Origin: Coriobacteriales bacterium
GTDB taxonomy: Bacteria; Actinomycetota; Coriobacteriia; Coriobacteriales; UBA8131
Reading direction: 5' to 3'
Assembly: GCA_031256575.1 (NCBI GenBank)
Contig: JAIRQI010000015.1
Coordinates: 1-8,059, forward strand
DNA length: 8,059 nucleotides
In this document: one piece after another, positions 1 to 6,434 of the stretch
Numbering within the stretch: the first letter of the stretch is position 1
Layout: every line of letters begins with the position of its first letter
Position numbers and translations under genes: made by a program
The notes under the pieces: model-generated
The model's database searches: none
Told to the model about the DNA's origin: nothing
What the model saw: only the letters and a program-made list of their open reading frames with translations

Positions 1-500
1 CCGGCAAAGCCTAAAGCCTCGCCATCCATTGCCCGGGCACCAATCAATCCGTCTTCTTCAGCTACCGAGAGCAAGATGACAATCTCCGGGTGCGGCAGCC
101 CCGACTCGACCAGTGTGCGCAGCATCTCTAGCGCTGCAGCGATGCCGACTTTGTCATCCCCGGCTAGAATGGTCTGACCCTGGGAGCTAATCACACCGTC
201 CTCAATCTGGTACTTGATGCCTTGTCCAGGTTCAACACTGTCCATGTGGGCGGAGAAGTAGAGTTTTCCGGCTTGCCCCGGGGTAGCCGGCAAGGTGGCA
301 ATCAGGTTGCCGGAGTCAGACCCGGTGATAGCGGTGCTCTGGTCGTCAACAACTGTGCAGCCGATAGATTGCAAGTCAGCACTGAGCTGGCTGGCAATCG
401 CCGCTTCTCTATATGATGTGCTATCGATTTGTATAAGGCGCAAAAATTCTGACAGTAGGCGCTGACAGTTCGGTTCGGGATATTTGGCGATGTTGCTCAT
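1..500 (-). CDS. PepT-like M20-family metallopeptidase, N-terminal part (cut by window edge)
   Basis: Reading from ATG at 500 gives 166 residues before the left edge, so the C-terminal half or more is missing. The visible part is the start of a zinc-dependent M20-type aminopeptidase/tripeptidase domain. 'FSAHMDSVEPGQGI' supplies metal ligand H85 and the partner D87, 'LAGDDKVGIAAALEML' supplies the bridging aspartate (D115/D116), and 'VAEEDGLIGAR' supplies the general base/metal pair E148-E149. The motif style is closest to the PepT-like group rather than to DapE or ArgE. There is no signal peptide, so it should act in the cytosol on peptides. The frame is closed by a stop at 540-542, so ATG 500 is the natural start, although no strong Shine-Dalgarno precedes it. 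It lies 186 bp downstream of pyrG on the same strand, with a repeat tract between them. Exact substrate is unknown. Confidence 0.85.
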   Translation of the reverse strand, partial: MSNIAKYPEPNCQRLLSEFLRLIQIDSTSYREAAIASQLSADLQSIGCTVVDDQSTAITGSDSGNLIATLPATPGQAGKLYFSAHMDSVEPGQGIKYQIEDGVISSQGQTILAGDDKVGIAAALEMLRTLVESGLPHPEIVILLSVAEEDGLIGARAMDGEALGFA

Positions 501-550
501 ATCATCCAGCTTTCGACTTGTTCTAGCAGATTGGGCACTTCAGCTTAGGA

Positions 551-710
551 GCGGCTGCGGTGGTGTTGCGACATGGGGTGGCTGCGGTGGTGTTACGACT
601 TGAGGGTGCTTGCGGAGCTTGTTACGACTAGAAGGTGCTTGCAGAGCTTGTTACGACTAGAAGGTGGCTACTGGCGTATTAACTTGTTAGCGGCTACGGG
701 CGTATTCACC
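551..710 (-). repeat. Degenerate tandem repeats extending from the pyrG 3' end
   Basis: Seen directly on the plus strand: 551-578 and 579-606 share 'gctgcggtggtgtt'; 607-635 and 636-664 are 29-bp units with only one difference, sharing 'agcttgttacgactagaagg'; 665-684 and 691-710 share 'ggctac.ggcgtatt' at a 26-bp offset. The last copy (691-710) is the coding end of pyrG just before its stop, and 665-684 is a second copy beyond the stop. The units grade into each other ('ttacgact', 'ttgcgaca'), so the tract looks like one decayed array. There are no unique spacers. It fills most of the gap between pyrG and the peptidase gene. No intrinsic terminator was recognised here. Confidence 0.8.
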
Positions 711-2330
711 AGCAGCTTGAATGAATCCGCAAAACAGGGGATGCGGACGGGTCGGACGACTGAGAAATTCCGGATGACTGAGTGTTGCTACATACCAAGG
801 GTGGTCGTTTAGCTCGACCATGTCAACCAGCTCCCCATCTAGTGAGACCGCACTGACCTGCAGCCCAGCCTGCTGCAACTGGTCCAGGTAATCGTTGTTC
901 ACTACATAGCTATGGCTGTATCGTTCGCTGGCCTGCTCTTCTGCATATGCTTGCTGGACCTTGGTACCGGAGACCAACTGAATAGGATAAGCTCCCAGGC
1001 GGCCTGGCATGACACGTCCGGCAGCAGGTCGGGTGATGCTTAGTGCAGCGGCTTTGACCTGGTCGGGAGACATCGGGATAATCACCGGCTGGCTGATTGC
1101 TGCCGGGTCAAGGGCATTCTCAGTGGTCCCGGCTTCTGGCAAGCCAGCCACGTAACGGGCGAACTCCACGACAGCAGCCTGCATGCCTAGGCAAACCCCA
1201 AAGAAAGGTATCTTCTTTTCACGGGCAAAATTGGCTGTCGCCACCTTTCCTTCAAAAGCTGCCTGGCGAAAACCTCCAGGTACTAAGATGCCATCCATAG
1301 CAGACAGAGTCGCCTGGATATTTGACTCGGTCAGTTCTTCGACATCGATTAGGTGCACGTTGACCCTGTTACCGGTAGCTACCCCGGCATGCGCTAATGC
1401 CTCAACAAAACTCATATAGGCATCGGGCAGCTCGACGTACTCCCCAACCAAAGCGATGTTGACCTCAAAATCCAAGCTGTTCAGCTTGTCAACGTAGGCG
1501 TACCAGTCGCTCAGGTCGATAGGTTTTACAGCCAGGCCCATCATCTTCAAGACCTTGGCATCGAAACCTTGTTCAAACAAGACCAGGGGCACTGTGTAGA
1601 TACAATCGACATCCTGACAAGAGATGACGTTCTCACTATCGACATCGCAGAACAAGGCGATTTTCTCCCGAACCTGGTCATTAATTTCATGGTCCGAGCG
1701 ACAGACTATGAAGTCGGGCTGCACACCAATGGAGCGCAGCTCCTTGACCGAGTGCTGGGTCGGCTTGGTCTTCAGCTCATGCGCGGCTGCCACATAGGGA
1801 ACCAAAGTGACGTGGACGAATACCACGTCGCCATGCGGTTTGTTCATCTTGAATTGCCGTGCTGCCTCAATGAAGGGCTGCGACTCGATGTCACCGATGG
1901 TACCGCCGATTTCAGTGATGGCGATGTCGATATCGCTTTCGGCAACCCGCATAAAACGTTCCCGGATGGCGTTGGTCATGTGTGGGATGACCTGAACGGT
2001 GCCACCGAAGAAGTCACCGGCCCGGTCGTTGTCCAAAAGCCCCTGGTAGATGCGGCCTGCAGTGAAATTGCTCTCACGGGTCAGGCTCTTATCCAAAAAA
2101 CGCTCGTAGTGGCCGAGGTCCAGGTCGCCTTCATGCCCATCATCGGTCACGAAGACCTCGCCATGCTGGGTCGGGCTCATGGTGCCGGGGTCGACATTCA
2201 GGTAGGGGTCGGCTTTCTGCAGGGTTACCCGATAACCGCGAGCTTGCAGTAATCGGCCTAATGAAGCAGCAGTAATGCCCTTGCCTAGGGATGAAACTAC
2301 TCCCCCGGTGATGATAATGTGTTTTGTCAT
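687..2330 (-). CDS. pyrG: CTP synthase (glutamine-hydrolysing)
   Basis: Makes CTP from UTP, ATP and glutamine in the cytosol. It has 547 residues, against 545 in E. coli. The N-terminal synthetase domain has 'GGVVSSLGKG' (K17), 'NVDPGTMSP', 'DLDLGHYERF' (D71), 'EIGGTIGDIES' (E140) and 'KTKPTQHSVKEL'. The C-terminal class I glutaminase domain (from about 290) has nucleophile C380 in 'GVCLGMQ', plus H519 and E521 in 'HPEF'. The start is ATG 2330, where 'MTKHIIITGG' matches the family start; 'AGAAGG' lies just upstream. The frame stays open to 2459 but that extension is not family-like. Odd features: the loop normally written GGFGxRGxEG reads 'GGFRQAAFEG' (352-361), the RHRHR motif reads 'RYSHS' (470-474), and 'LSHPEF' replaces the usual QFHPEF. 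Transcribed divergently from murJ. Confidence 0.97.
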   Translation of the reverse strand: MTKHIIITGGVVSSLGKGITAASLGRLLQARGYRVTLQKADPYLNVDPGTMSPTQHGEVFVTDDGHEGDLDLGHYERFLDKSLTRESNFTAGRIYQGLLDNDRAGDFFGGTVQVIPHMTNAIRERFMRVAESDIDIAITEIGGTIGDIESQPFIEAARQFKMNKPHGDVVFVHVTLVPYVAAAHELKTKPTQHSVKELRSIGVQPDFIVCRSDHEINDQVREKIALFCDVDSENVISCQDVDCIYTVPLVLFEQGFDAKVLKMMGLAVKPIDLSDWYAYVDKLNSLDFEVNIALVGEYVELPDAYMSFVEALAHAGVATGNRVNVHLIDVEELTESNIQATLSAMDGILVPGGFRQAAFEGKVATANFAREKKIPFFGVCLGMQAAVVEFARYVAGLPEAGTTENALDPAAISQPVIIPMSPDQVKAAALSITRPAAGRVMPGRLGAYPIQLVSGTKVQQAYAEEQASERYSHSYVVNNDYLDQLQQAGLQVSAVSLDGELVDMVELNDHPWYVATLSHPEFLSRPTRPHPLFCGFIQAAGEYARSR

Positions 2331-2484
2331 GTTCAGCCTTCTTCGCGCGTAATATGAAATTCCCCATTTTTCGTTTGGCAGCATTCGGCCTAATAGAGCT
2401 ACTGGCTCGTAGTTATCGATTCGTTCAGACACAGCCTGTTTCAGAGGCACTGGGGACACGCCCTATCAATGTTATCATAAGGTC
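2331..2484. promoter_or_regulatory. Divergent pyrG/murJ intergenic region, presumed to hold both promoters
   Basis: This 154-bp gap separates two genes transcribed away from each other, so both promoters should lie here. That is inference from orientation. On the plus strand 'TTATCATAA' (about 2472-2480) is a possible -10-like segment for murJ, but it sits very close to the start codon and I see no convincing -35 partner. On the minus strand 'CATATTACG', about 20 bases upstream of the pyrG start, is a weak -10 candidate. 'AAGAAGG' just before the pyrG ATG is a plausible ribosome binding site. No attenuator hairpin or clear operator was recognised. Confidence 0.35.
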
Positions 2485-4164
2485 ATGTGTTTTATGCTTC
2501 TACAAAAGACTGATAATCAAGATAGCTCAGCGAGAAGTGGCCGCAGCGGCCAGACTGCTTCAGTGACCCGCTCCACGGCTGTGATGTCGACAGCCACCTT
2601 CATCTCTCGCATCACCGGATTCATCCGCACCTGGGCAATGGCCTTCGCACTGGGCAATACCGTGCTGACGGCTGCTTTTACAGTGGCCAATAACCTACCT
2701 AACCAGATATTCGAGCTCTTGGCAGGCGGCATTATCTCCTCGGTTTTTCTACCTGTCTATCTTGACCAAAGGGAGAAGCGCGGTGAAAAGGCTGCTTCTG
2801 AGTATGCCTCCAGCCTCTTCTCCATCAGTCTGGTGGTTTTAGGTAGCATCTCTGTACTAGCTACCATTTTTGCTCCGCAGGTGGTTTTTACGCAGACTTT
2901 TCTCTCCCAAGGCTTGCGGCCGGAAGTCATTGATACTGCTGTCTTCTTCTTTCGCTTTTTTGCCATTCAGGTGCTGTTCTATGGCATCGGCGGCTTGCTG
3001 AACAGCTTGTTGAATGCCCACCGAGAGTTTCTCTGGCCGATGCTGGGGCCGATATTCAACAATCTGGTGGTCATTGTCACCTTGTTCGTTTATCCGCTGA
3101 TTGCTCAATCCAACAGCGCTTTGGCGATGGTCTGGCTAGCTTCAGGTACTACTCTCGGGGTTGCTGTGATGCTCTGTGTGCAGATACCAGCGTTGATTCG
3201 TCTGCGTGTGCCCTTGCGGTTTCACATCAGGCTTCGGGACACCGCTTTGAAGGAAAGCCTCTACATGGCTTTACCGGTGACTATCTTTGTGACGGTCAAC
3301 CTCATTGTGACCAGCGTATTGAATGCTGTAGCCTTGCAGACTGCCTCCAATGGTACTGCTACCATCCAGTATGCCTGGCTCTGGTACCAGTTGCCATATG
3401 GAGTGATTGCCGTGGCCTTATCCACAGCTTTATTCACTGAGATGTCGGAGGCCAGTGCCGCAGGCAATATGCAGAAACTACGCGACAACATCCGCTTTGG
3501 GCTGCGCACTACTCTGTTTACGATTGTTCCTTTGGCTATGGCGATTCTTGTCTTAACCCGACCATTGGCCGGGCTTTACCATGCCGGCGAATTCACCTAT
3601 GACGATGTCTTGATAGTTGCCCAGGTGCTGGCAGTCTGGTGTCTGGCCCTTCCGTTTTATGCCACCTACCGTTTCTTATACCGGGCCTTCAGCTCGCTAC
3701 GCGACCTGAAGGCTTTCATTGTTGTCGATGCCTGTGGCCGGGTTATCCAGGTCTTTTTGTATGGCTTTCTGACCAGCGGCTTTGGTATCTGGCCGGGGCT
3801 GGGCTTGATTGGACTGCCCCTGGCTGATGCCATCGCGCATTTTCTCTTGTTGATTGCCATGCTGCTGGTGCTAGAACGAAAAATCGGCTCGTACGGTTTA
3901 AAAGCGATTGTTGTTGACGGGTTGAAAGCGATAGCTGCTGCTGGCTTGGCTGCTGCTCTACCACTGACCTTGAGCCGACTGGGCTGGGCTATCAGCGACA
4001 GCGGCATCGTACTCTCGCTAATCAGCGTGCTCGCTTGGGGTGTGTTCATCCTGGTAGCTTACTATTGGATATGCCGACTCTTCAAACTGCCAGAAGTAGA
4101 ATTCGTGAACCGCCTACTGAACCGAGCCAAGAGAGTGTTCAAACGCAAGAAACCAGTTGGATAA
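2485..4164 (+). CDS. murJ: Lipid II flippase MurJ (MviN family)
   Basis: A polytopic membrane protein of the MOP superfamily that moves lipid-linked peptidoglycan precursor (lipid II) across the cytoplasmic membrane. The 559 residues hold about 14 hydrophobic segments. The diagnostic N-terminal motif 'SRITGFIRTW' (41-50) carries R42 and R48, equivalent to the essential R18 and R24 of E. coli MurJ. 'VANNLPNQIFELLAGG' (67-82) follows; its E77 and G81 replace E. coli R52 and E57, a pattern typical of actinobacterial MurJ. A basic tail ends the protein ('NRAKRVFKRKK'). The first about 30 residues are polar and poorly conserved. ATG 2494 in the same frame is an alternative start, because 'TAAGG' at 2478-2482 is too close to 2485 but about 11 bases from 2494. 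The next gene follows after 21 bp. Confidence 0.93.
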   Translation: MCFMLLQKTDNQDSSARSGRSGQTASVTRSTAVMSTATFISRITGFIRTWAMAFALGNTVLTAAFTVANNLPNQIFELLAGGIISSVFLPVYLDQREKRGEKAASEYASSLFSISLVVLGSISVLATIFAPQVVFTQTFLSQGLRPEVIDTAVFFFRFFAIQVLFYGIGGLLNSLLNAHREFLWPMLGPIFNNLVVIVTLFVYPLIAQSNSALAMVWLASGTTLGVAVMLCVQIPALIRLRVPLRFHIRLRDTALKESLYMALPVTIFVTVNLIVTSVLNAVALQTASNGTATIQYAWLWYQLPYGVIAVALSTALFTEMSEASAAGNMQKLRDNIRFGLRTTLFTIVPLAMAILVLTRPLAGLYHAGEFTYDDVLIVAQVLAVWCLALPFYATYRFLYRAFSSLRDLKAFIVVDACGRVIQVFLYGFLTSGFGIWPGLGLIGLPLADAIAHFLLLIAMLLVLERKIGSYGLKAIVVDGLKAIAAAGLAAALPLTLSRLGWAISDSGIVLSLISVLAWGVFILVAYYWICRLFKLPEVEFVNRLLNRAKRVFKRKKPVG

Positions 4165-4174
4165 TTACAGCAAA

Positions 4175-4180
4175 GGGAGG
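4175..4180 (+). promoter_or_regulatory. Strong Shine-Dalgarno for the nitroreductase gene
   Basis: GGGAGG lies 5 bases before ATG 4186 and 10 bases after the murJ stop. It is the clearest ribosome binding site in the window. It fixes the start of the downstream gene and shows that this gene is translated from the murJ transcript in its own right. Confidence 0.8.
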
Positions 4181-4185
4181 CAGAA

Positions 4186-4893
4186 ATGCAATTGTATGAG
4201 GCAATCTACCAGCGTAAATCTGTTCGCAAGTACGATATGCAAGCATTGCCGGAAGAGCTTTTGGTTGAGATACTGGCTCAAGTCGGAGATTTTCAGGAGC
4301 TTTATACTGACTTGCGCTTTGAACAGCGCTTGACCAACAAGACAAAAGGAGCTTTTGGAGTCAAGGCTCCGCATTATCTGATTATCAGCGGGTCAGGAGC
4401 AGCTCATGAGCTAGAAGCAGCAGGGTTCTTGTACCAGCAACTGAGCCTCTGGCTGACCACCCAAGGTCTTGGCAGTATCTGGTTAGGCTCAACCAAAGAT
4501 TCCTTGGTGCAAAATGATTCTGACATCCTGGCCTTGGCTTTTGGTAAACCTTTAGAATCGCCCTATCGAAGTCTCTCAGAGTTCAACCGCAAGCCAATCT
4601 CCCAGATAAGCAATGCTCCAGACGAGGAATGCATTCAAGCAGTACACCTGGCTCCCTCCGGTATGAACCTTCAGCCATGGTATCTAGAAAAGACTGCCGA
4701 AGCGGTGCTGCTATATGAGAAGAAGCCCAAAGGACCATCCGCTATGGTCTATAAACTGACCGATTTGGATATGGGTATCGCCCTTAGCCACTACGCCCTA
4801 GCTACAACTCAAGCTGGTAGAGCATTCAACTTCCATCGCAAAAGCGACCTACCCGACAAAGAAGGCTATGTTGGCTTCGGTATCATCCAATAA
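4186..4893 (+). CDS. Nitroreductase-fold protein, TM1586-type
   Basis: A 235-residue protein of the FMN-dependent nitroreductase superfamily. 'RKSVRKY' (10-16) near the N-terminus is the classic superfamily start that contacts the FMN phosphate. The middle has 'GLGSIWLG' (94-101) and 'EFNRKPISQI' (132-141). The second half has 'HLAPSGMNLQPWYLE' (154-168), the 'aPSgxNxQPW' element. Two half-domains within one chain, each with part of the flavin-binding signature, fit the TM1586-like putative nitroreductase family rather than the NfsB type. No signal peptide or membrane segment is visible, so it should be cytosolic. The physiological substrate cannot be told from sequence; quinone, nitro-aromatic or enone reduction are all possible. 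It is probably cotranscribed with murJ, but I know of no functional link. The reading frame ends before the AT-rich inverted-repeat element. Confidence 0.85.
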   Translation: MQLYEAIYQRKSVRKYDMQALPEELLVEILAQVGDFQELYTDLRFEQRLTNKTKGAFGVKAPHYLIISGSGAAHELEAAGFLYQQLSLWLTTQGLGSIWLGSTKDSLVQNDSDILALAFGKPLESPYRSLSEFNRKPISQISNAPDEECIQAVHLAPSGMNLQPWYLEKTAEAVLLYEKKPKGPSAMVYKLTDLDMGIALSHYALATTQAGRAFNFHRKSDLPDKEGYVGFGIIQ

Positions 4894-4934
4894 GCTAGTA
4901 CACTCTTCAACCTACGCTTCTTAGCCCGTAATCT

Positions 4935-5158
4935 GTAATTGCCTTGAATTCCTGAGTTCAGTCACAAAAATTGAGATAGGGTTACAACGTAATTAGAATA
5001 TTGGCCATTCATGTGGAGAAAACCTTCGTATTTCTCCACATAAGTGTTTAATCTCATGGAATACATGCCTAACATACTCTCATATTGGATGATTCTCATG
5101 AATTTTTGTAACCCAACCCCGATTTTTGTGACCGAAGTGCGGAATTCTAGGCAATTAC
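4935..5158. mobile_element. Inverted-repeat element (MITE-like) in the convergent intergenic region
   Basis: Arms 4935-4987 and 5106-5158 are inverted copies of each other, 53 bp each, with about 44 matching positions by eye. Both begin GTAATTGCCT.GAATTCC and both end GGGTTACAA, with GTCACAAAAAT in the middle. The arms enclose 118 bp with no open frame. The whole gap (4894-5204) is clearly AT-richer than the flanking genes, and outside the arms I see nothing else in it. The size, long terminal inverted repeats and lack of a gene fit a non-autonomous miniature transposable element. No clear target-site duplication was found; weak similarity between the flanks may extend the arms by up to about 9 bp. 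Because murJ/nitroreductase and miaB/miaA converge here, the transcribed stem could also act as a two-way terminator or RNase III target. Origin by transposition is inference. Confidence 0.65.
5012..5040. other. Perfect 10-bp hairpin inside the inverted-repeat element
   Basis: TGTGGAGAAA (5012-5021) and TTTCTCCACA (5031-5040) are exact reverse complements separated by a 9-base loop. The hairpin sits in the interior of the larger inverted-repeat element. There is no U-tract directly after the stem on either strand, so it is not a standard intrinsic terminator. Confidence 0.75.
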
Positions 5159-5204
5159 ATATTTCAGGTATGGTTGGACTGAAAGATAAGGTGCGTTGGT
5201 GCGC

Positions 5205-6434
5205 TCAGCCTTGAACTCCTGGCAACTGCAGGACGGCCATGGTGCGGGAGAGCATCAGACTGGCTAGTTCGTCGCGGTCCAGTTCTCCTGCTAGATGTGC
5301 TTGATGCAAGTCGCTGACTTCTACCCAGGTGATGCGGGGGTCTCGCCTAAACCAGGTCAGTTGGCGCTTGGCGTATCGGCGAGTCGCCTGTTTGATGGCT
5401 TCCAAGGCTTCTTTTAGGGTGCTTTGACCGGCTAGCACTGAAACCAATTGCCGGTAGCCGATGGCCTGGCTGGCAGTCAAAGCATCAGCAAACCCTTCGC
5501 TAATCAGAACTTGCACTTCACCAAGCAGCCCGGCGGTAATCATTGCATCGACTCGCATATCAATCATCTGGTAGAGCAACTCGCGCTCTACCTCCAGGCC
5601 TATGTATTGGGCTGGGTAAAGGCTTTCATAACGAGTGAAACCAGCGCTGACCTGAGCGTAGCTCAAACCTTGCTCCAAAAGCTCGAAAGCTCGAACTACC
5701 CGGCGCTGGTTGTTCGGATGAATCAAGGCAGCGCTGTCTGGGTCTTGCTTAGCCAGTAGCTCGTGGAAGGCCTTGGCTCCAAACTCTAAAGCTTGGGCGT
5801 TCAAGCGCTCGCGCAATGCGTTATCTGGGTGTTGGTCGATTTCGCTCATCCGACTATCAACACTGCTGCTTCTCGACAACATATAACTACTGGAAGAGTC
5901 TAGATGCTGTTCGCTAAGACTTGAATCAGACATCAGGCTTGCGGAGTTGGAGCTATTCAATGACGAATCGTCTGAAGAATCATCACGCTGCAAGCTCACA
6001 GAGTTTTTCGATAACGAATCGTCTATAGAGCTTTCACGTTGTTCGTCCAGAGTGAAATCATCTAAAGCTGCTCTCAGATATAGGCCGGTACCTCCACAGA
6101 AGATAACCGACTTTCTGCGGGATTGAATCTCAGCAATAGCCGCGCGAGCATATCGCTGGTAAAGAGCCGCCGTAAATGCTACATCCGGCGAGACCAGGTC
6201 GATACCATGGTAAGGCACACTTCGTTCGTCAATTGGAGTCTTAGCGGTGCCGATGTCCATGCCCTGGTAGACCTGCATGCTGTCAGCACTGATAATCTCA
6301 CCTTGCATGCGCAGTGCCAGCGTGTCTGCTAAAAGCGACTTGCCGCTGGCAGTAGCTCCGACAACGGCAATTATCGGTAGCTTATCGGACTCATCGCTCA
6401 CGTCGGGCCACCGCTCACGTGGTTCACCGCTCAT
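5205..6434 (-). CDS. miaA: tRNA dimethylallyltransferase MiaA with a serine-rich insert
   Basis: Transfers dimethylallyl from DMAPP to N6 of A37 in tRNAs reading UNN codons, giving i6A37. The P-loop 'GATASGKS' (26-33), 'ISADSMQVYQGMDIGTAK' (48-65), 'GGTGLYLRA' (114-122), 'HPNNQRRVVRA' (239-249) and the C-terminal 'RRYAKRQLTWFRRDPRI' identify it. At 409 residues it is about 100 longer than usual. Roughly 70 of the extra residues (132-201) form a Ser/Asp-rich low-complexity insert after the substrate-binding strand, ahead of the helices around 'ALRERLNAQALEFGAKAFHELL', where most homologues have only a short linker. The N-terminus ('MSGEPRERWPDV') is encoded by the 17-bp repeat array. Start ATG 6434 lacks a good Shine-Dalgarno; in-frame GTG 6401 is an alternative. 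Downstream of miaB, 132 bp apart. Confidence 0.93.
   Translation of the reverse strand: MSGEPRERWPDVSDESDKLPIIAVVGATASGKSLLADTLALRMQGEIISADSMQVYQGMDIGTAKTPIDERSVPYHGIDLVSPDVAFTAALYQRYARAAIAEIQSRRKSVIFCGGTGLYLRAALDDFTLDEQRESSIDDSLSKNSVSLQRDDSSDDSSLNSSNSASLMSDSSLSEQHLDSSSSYMLSRSSSVDSRMSEIDQHPDNALRERLNAQALEFGAKAFHELLAKQDPDSAALIHPNNQRRVVRAFELLEQGLSYAQVSAGFTRYESLYPAQYIGLEVERELLYQMIDMRVDAMITAGLLGEVQVLISEGFADALTASQAIGYRQLVSVLAGQSTLKEALEAIKQATRRYAKRQLTWFRRDPRITWVEVSDLHQAHLAGELDRDELASLMLSRTMAVLQLPGVQG
5950..6041 (-). repeat. Imperfect 51-bp repeat coding for the MiaA serine-rich insert
   Basis: Plus-strand segments 5950-5990 and 6001-6041 match at about 30 of 41 positions, including the shared core 'acgaatcgtct'. 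The offset is 51 bp, exactly 17 codons, so both copies read in the miaA frame as 'QRESSIDDSLS' and 'QRDDSSDDSSL'. The rest of the insert (to about 5832) continues the Ser/Asp-rich composition, with about 28 serines in residues 134-199, but no third clear copy. This suggests that the insert arose by in-frame duplication and then diverged. Confidence 0.6.

Noticed and set aside
607..664. Two 29-bp units near pyrG resembling CRISPR repeats in length
   Set aside because: They abut each other with no spacer, are not palindromic, and grade into decayed copies of the pyrG 3' end.
1257..1268. Frameshift or sequencing error in the pyrG loop
   Set aside because: The motif keeps its exact length and the flanking conserved residues stay in frame on both sides, so a compensated frameshift is not needed; substitution is simpler.
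1569..2252. Long open frame of 227 codons on the plus strand, antisense to pyrG
   Set aside because: It lies wholly opposite a well-conserved CTP synthase region, has no recognisable motif or ribosome binding site, and is explained by the codon pattern of pyrG.
2331..2459. Upstream extension of the pyrG frame by 43 codons
   Set aside because: CTP synthases start at the 'TGGVVSSLGKG' region; the extension has no family counterpart, fills the divergent promoter gap, and a better ribosome binding site precedes ATG 2330.
2538..2552. Perfect short palindrome TGGCCG-CAG-CGGCCA near the murJ start
   Set aside because: It lies inside the coding frame, has no U-tract and no partner site, and a six-base stem of this kind can arise by chance in GC-rich codons.
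5832..6041. MiaA split into two genes or disrupted by an insertion
   Set aside because: The frame is continuous through the insert and the family motifs are intact on both sides, so a single enlarged protein is expected.
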